Assembly (NCBI GenBank): GCA_947179485.1
Contig: OX359245.1
Location: 77,549,067 to 77,613,066, forward strand
Direction of reading: 5' to 3'
Source: Allacma fusca
Lineage: Eukaryota > Arthropoda > Collembola > Symphypleona > Sminthuridae
DNA: 64,000 bases
Shown here one piece after another: positions 58,753-64,000 of the stretch; position 1 is the stretch's first letter; each line of letters starts with the position of its first letter. A program made the position numbers and the translations under genes. Below the pieces are notes generated by a model, which searched no databases, was not told the origin of the DNA, and saw only the letters and a program-made list of their open reading frames with translations.

Positions 58753-61411
58753 ACTGGCGCTCTCTTCTCCTACCTCCTTTCATATCTCCCATAATTATAT
58801 AATCAAAGTATATACTGACGTGGGGATAAGGATCCGATGATGATAATTTTAATGGATTTTTATGTAGATATAATTAAGTAATACTATAGTGATAGATACA
58901 TTTATTTAGGGTTCAATCAGAGAGCAATATACATAAGTATAATTTATTATTGTTTTACTATAATTACTTGAACCCTGAGTCCTCAGAATTCCATGAGAGA
59001 TTGATAGATAGATACTTATATGTTTTGAAACTATTATATTATTATAGTGTGCATATTGGGATTGGAGTGGAATCCTTCTTTCATAATAATAAAAAATTAT
59101 TATTTACTCCATGGGACTTTGCCTCGGTTCTGTTTCTGATTCTAAGAGAGATTGTATATGACTTAAAGTGTGTGTGAGTTTGTGAGTGTGTATTTGTGCG
59201 TGGGGCCTGGCTATGGCTTGTTGTTATGATTTAAAAAAAGGACAGAGGGAAAAAGGAATAATTTTTTTTTGCGATACGTGTGTAATAGTGTGTGTCTTTT
59301 CTGGGTATATGGGTAAAATATTTCAGTTACTCAGATTTGTTAAGTTACTCTGGACTTGATATGTATGTAATTATGTAATTACAGAAAGAATCCATGTATT
59401 GAAAAAGCCTGGTATTATTTACCTTCAAGTGAATCTATTTTACGTATATTTATATATGTATGTATACGATTGGCATGGAGTAGCTGTAGCATGGGCTAGC
59501 TGAGTTGTATTCAGTGTGCAATAGTTTTGGTTATATACTTATATATATACATATAAGTATGTGTTTCCCTCCCATGTATAGGGGTTAAATATTAAATATA
59601 AGTATGTGTAGTGTACTTGCTTTTTTTCCCAGTGTGTCTCCACACACTCTCAACTCTCTCACTCCCTGAGAAGGCTATTAATTTGACGTGCATGTGTATT
59701 TATATGTACGTCCATGGGCACATGTCCCTTACTTATAAATATCTAATCATTGATAAGTGAGGCTTTGCCAGCATTTTGCGACGCAGTTTTACAAGCCTTT
59801 TTTCGCATGGCATGATGTAAAGAAAAGCATTAGGAAAATAGTGTAGAGGGGCATTCTTCATGGGCTCTACATATTATACTTATAGAGTTTAGATTAGATA
59901 CACACGGTGTACTCTGATGACTGATTGTGAGTCCATATACGTTGGCTTCGTTCTTCCCTTCGTTTTTAAAAAGGAGTACTACTATAGAATAGAACACTAT
60001 GATGGAAATGGAAGGTACCTGTTCCCCTTATACTTTTAGAGAGAAAGAACTAACTCTCTGAGTGTGAGTGTGAGTCAAGTTGAATGAAAAGGGATTTTAT
60101 GTTATAGTTCAACGTATGCATGTATGTATGTAGATGTGGGTGCGTTTCTAAATGTTGGGATGTACTATTGTACTATATCTACATGTAAGTACATGCCTCT
60201 GCTTTTATATTTACATATCTATGTTTATACTAGTAGTACTTGTGTGCGAAAATAAAATGCAGGAGGTAAGCCCGCCATTCCCCGTATGCATTTTTTACTC
60301 TCTCTCTGTCTCTACTCTTTATAATACTCCAGCTACACAAGCTCCAAGGAAGGAACTCCCTCAAATATTGCTGAAAAAGCATAGGGCTGTTATTGCTACT
60401 ACTCTAGTATTGAAGAAGAATGGGATTTTCCCTCCTATTTTGTGGGCACATTCAATCTTGATATGTACTTTCAGGGGTCTGTTTGTTATAATCCGAAACC
60501 AGGCAGAAAATTGTTTTTTCCCCTTCTCTCCTCCTTGCTAGGGATATGCGAAATGAGTCCTGGTTCTGGCCCTGGGACTACTGGGCTTGTGTGACAGAGG
60601 CAAAATAAAAGGGAACTGTAAAATATCCTCCAAGGGAATAGGAGACTTAGTATTTGTAAAAGGTGGGACTTTTCTAATGCGATGTTTTATGAAGGGTTAG
60701 TTAGTAAGTGTGATTTGAAAAATACACACACAAGCACGCTAATGCAATGTAATTATTATTATTATTATTATTGTGAATTTGTGAAGCTCGGGATAAATGT
60801 GATTTCTGGAGGAATTTATAGCATTTATACAAAGACACGTTAAAAAATAATTAAGTAACTATAATAATTACTCATCGTATGCTCCGTACAGTCATGGAAT
60901 GTTTGTGAGGTGATCAATGAGCAGTTCCTTAATTATGGACTGACGTTAGAAGAGCATGTATGTATGTATGTATGTAGGGGATGAAATTACATGATGTGAA
61001 GGCTGAGATAGAGAGAGAGAGAGCCACGGGATATAAACAGGCTTGCCTACAGGAGATGCAGTTTTTAGATTAAATAATATTTGTGTAAAGAATGTAAACT
61101 GTGAGGGAGTTAGGGAATGAGCTTTTACTCTGATTGTGTGAGCTGGATGTAATAAAAGAGAGATGTAATCATGGGGCGGAAGAACAATAGGAGAAGTGTA
61201 AAGTTGGAGCAGCTGATTTGATACGTACGTATGTATATAAGTAAGTACTATGTCTCCAGACCGGGACCTGTCCTAACTATATGTATGTATTTATGTGTGC
61301 CTGGGTTTAATTATGTGGAGATCTTGTTGTGTATTTACAAATGTAAAAGACCAAATGAAAACAGACCTGTGGTGTAAACATTGAAGAAGTGGAAATGAAG
61401 TGTTTTGTATT

Positions 61412-61434
61412 TGTGTGTGTGTGTGTGTGTGTGT
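61412..61434. repeat. (GT)n microsatellite
   Basis: A GT run of about 23 bp. Confidence 0.95.
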
Positions 61435-62876
61435 ATTTGTGAATGATGTCAGAAAATCTTGTTTAATTCCTTGTACATATGTCTATGAGTTATTTATGCT
61501 TGAAGTTGTAGTAATTAAGTACTCATTACTACTATAAGAGTCGGGGAATTATTTATTTTATTTTATTTTTGATATCCCCAGATTCCCAGTATTTTTAAGG
61601 AGTCAGAGAACCCCTGTTATTTAAGCTTTGGATCCCGAGGTAACTTTTTTTCAATTGACCCAAGTCATCCACACCTACAGGAAAGATCTATTAATTTTAT
61701 TCATTGAGAAGAATTGGAAGTTTTTGAAGAATTTGAAGAATTCATGAGTGTATGTGTGCGGGGGAGGAAAATGTATCTTAGCCCTTTTCTTTGTGGACGG
61801 CGTTGGCGGATATAGAAAATTGTAAAATTGTTGTGAATTTTTTATTTTGTTCTCTTTTTTTTTCTTTCCTTTTTTTACAACCACAACAAGTCTTGCGGGG
61901 AGGATAAGGATCTGACTGACAATGAGGAGAAGAAAAGAGTACTTCCTCTCCAACCTATGTATGTATGTATGTATCTCTCTCCCCTGGCTCTCTGATCACA
62001 CGTGCCTTCCCTCTCACTCCGTCTTGGTGTCTTAGTGTCTTTTCCCTCAATTTTAAATACTTCCTCTTTGTAATTACCTCTCTGGGAAGAAGAGAGTCCT
62101 GTTGACGTGTTGGGTTCTACATAGTTGTATTTCTATGTATAATTATTACCTATAAGTCTACAGATAATAATGATATGCTTTTGTGTGTGTGTGCTTGGAA
62201 TATGTGTATGTACACATGACATGGTATTTTAGATCTATCCTGTGAAATGAGCCCCCCCCTCTCTACACGATAAATATTTGCCAGCCCAACATGATAATGA
62301 GTAATGAAGGGCAGAAATTGAAAGGAGGGATGAGTGAGTAATCATATTTTTTTTAGAGTGGGTATATCTATCCACATACCTATTTCTATAGAGATACTTT
62401 TATCCGTACGAGTTTTGTAAATATGTGTACCTATATCTATCTATGCATAAATATGTTAAGGAACTATGTATATTTCAGAGTGAATCATAAAGGGTCATGA
62501 CCTCTTCTTTCCAAGGAATCACTCCTACACCCAAGCCGCCCACTCTCATCCCTATCTTTTTATCCTGATCGTGGGTCAACTGGGATCTTCTTTGACCTCT
62601 TCACTTTGTTTTTTTTTATTATTCTTCCCTGTACAAGTAACAGCCTTGTAAATTTGTTAGTCATCCTTTGTAACGCTTAATTATATATACTTATCTGTAA
62701 AGGAACGTACGGTTATATTTTTTTTGTAGAGATTAGATTTGAGAGAAAATAAATCCTTTGGTAGGATCTTGTAATTAAGTTCTACGAGTAATTAATTATT
62801 ACATTTAAGTATTATTTGTAAATAGTTCTTGTAAAGAATATACAAAGTAATGGGAATATTGTGAATTGTGAATGGA

Positions 62877-62968
62877 GTGACAATAATGTAGACTTAATAA
62901 TATAAGGACTGTGACAATAATGTAGACTTAATAATATAAGGACTGTGACAATAATATGGACCTAACTA
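62877..62968. repeat. 34-bp tandem repeat, 2.5-3 units
   Basis: A unit beginning GTGACAATAATGTAGACTTA starts at 62877, 62911 and 62945. The first two copies are identical and the third diverges after about 20 bp. Confidence 0.85.
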
Positions 62969-64000
62969 TTCTATAAGACTTTTGTGGTACTTTTAGTATC
63001 TCTCTATCTCTAGCCTCAAAATAGTATCTAGAATAGTGGAAATTCAAAACTGTATGTCAGAAAGATAAATACGAGTACTTATACCTCACTTGCTGGCAGG
63101 AGTAGATACTTTGAAATTAGATATTGCCAAGTGTGTTATTGGTAATTATTAGGAAATAAAACTATGCATTTATTTAACATGAAGAGGATTCGGTAGAGAT
63201 GAATTAAAATTCTAAGTAAGTCAGGGAAGGGTTTTAGTATTTATTGATTCCTATTAAAACTCTAGGGCTGAAAATAAGCAGTGCCTTGTTATTAAGTACT
63301 CGTGTATAGTTACATTTTGTATTGCACATTGGTGCAGTTTAATGTTAGCTGGGCTTATAGGATGTAAAGTCAGAAAAAGAGAGAGAGAGTGAGCTAGCTC
63401 CCTGCTGCTTTCTGTTGGTCCCATACCAATGCGAACAGAGCCAGGCGAGTCAGACGAAGACGAAGAGAGAGGCAGCAGTGAACGAGTTTCCCTCTCTCTG
63501 TTCAAAAACTGTGTTATTCCAGTCTCTGTAGTTGGAGTAAAATCGCAATGTCTGTAATCAAATTGAACGCGAAAAATAACTATATATCTGTAATAATGTC
63601 ATATAATGTATACTAAAATGTTTATGATCTGATGTTTGTACACACATGCATAACATAAGATGTCTTATTTTAGTTTAAGGAATAATTGATATTATATTTA
63701 TATTACCGGTTTAAGTTTTTGTAAAAGTAGATAATTGAGCTGATTGTGAGTTGATACTGTAATAGGTGTAAATACTATACTGATGGATTTTTGCGTGTGT
63801 GGGAAAAAATTGGCTAATTCTATAACTATCGTATGAATTCCTGACTGATTGTGAGACAGAGACTGGATTTTCCGCTTTGACTTCAGCTTTTGCTTTTTAC
63901 ACAATTGTATTGAAAATGAAAGGTGTGTAATTAATGTGGTTGGGCATATTATACAATTCATATAGATATATCTATGTAAGTATAGTGAATTACCTATATA

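Larger units (their letters stand above)
54497..64000 (+). other. osa intron 4, incomplete (runs off the window)
   Basis: Begins with GTAAGG. No convincing phase-0 exon was seen in the remaining 9.5 kb. It holds long CT, GT, GAT and CAA repeats, (GGCA)n near 57692-57712, (TATG)n near 60959-60976 and a 34-bp tandem repeat. An unrelated nested gene cannot be excluded, but none is supported. Confidence 0.6.

Noticed and set aside
60541..60594. Possible osa exon after CTCCTTGCTAG, containing an MSPGSGPGTTG peptide
   Set aside because: Exon 4 ends in phase 0, and phase 0 from this acceptor meets TGA at the fifth codon. The peptide's own frame also stops after 13 codons.
1..64000. tRNA or rRNA genes
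   Set aside because: No complete cloverleaf or conserved rRNA segment was recognised. The only tRNA-like words are the retrotransposon primer site and the SINE head.

Overview
The window is eukaryotic nuclear DNA. It is AT-rich, has no operons, contains very dense dinucleotide repeats, and carries one intron-split gene plus retrotransposon and DNA-transposon debris. The only recognisable host gene looks like the arthropod trithorax-group gene osa (ARID1, the BAF-type SWI/SNF subunit), and a BEL/Pao LTR retrotransposon is present, so an arthropod is the best guess. AT-richness plus heavy (CT)n, (GT)n and (TATG)n content would fit a crustacean such as a parasitic copepod, but this is only an impression.

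Layout. 1-10.6 kb is a transposable-element cluster. It holds a 2.2-kb element bounded by inverted hairpin termini (734-2930) with short tandem arrays inside. Next comes a complete BEL/Pao element on the minus strand (3804-9888) with 419-bp LTRs that differ at two positions, a 5-bp target duplication, a primer site matching tRNA-Tyr, and two long reading frames. A tRNA-like SINE head and a third hairpin terminus follow. 10.6-34 kb has no gene I can support: it is intergenic DNA with many microsatellites, a 25-bp minisatellite (about 16.98-17.79 kb) and two small MITE-like segments. Between about 32 and 36 kb the strand composition switches from C-rich to very G-rich on the plus strand, just upstream of osa. 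37.49 kb to the right edge is the 5' part of osa on the plus strand: four coding exons (643 codons, all junctions in phase) separated by introns of 292, 8834 and 5950 bp, then a fourth intron that runs off the window. The ARID domain and the C-terminal domain are not in the window.

How the parts relate. The osa exons encode only the low-complexity Pro/Gly/Gln/His-rich N-terminal arm of a chromatin-remodelling subunit, including the family's TPTLN-LLQ motif. The BEL/Pao copy has everything needed in cis (LTRs, primer site, polypurine tract) but has lost the reverse-transcriptase core, so it could move only with help from another copy. I found no evidence for a wholly new biological system. The most unusual items are the core-deleted but young-looking BEL/Pao copy, the hairpin-terminus family, the minisatellite with a two-unit alternation, and the skew switch at the presumed osa promoter.
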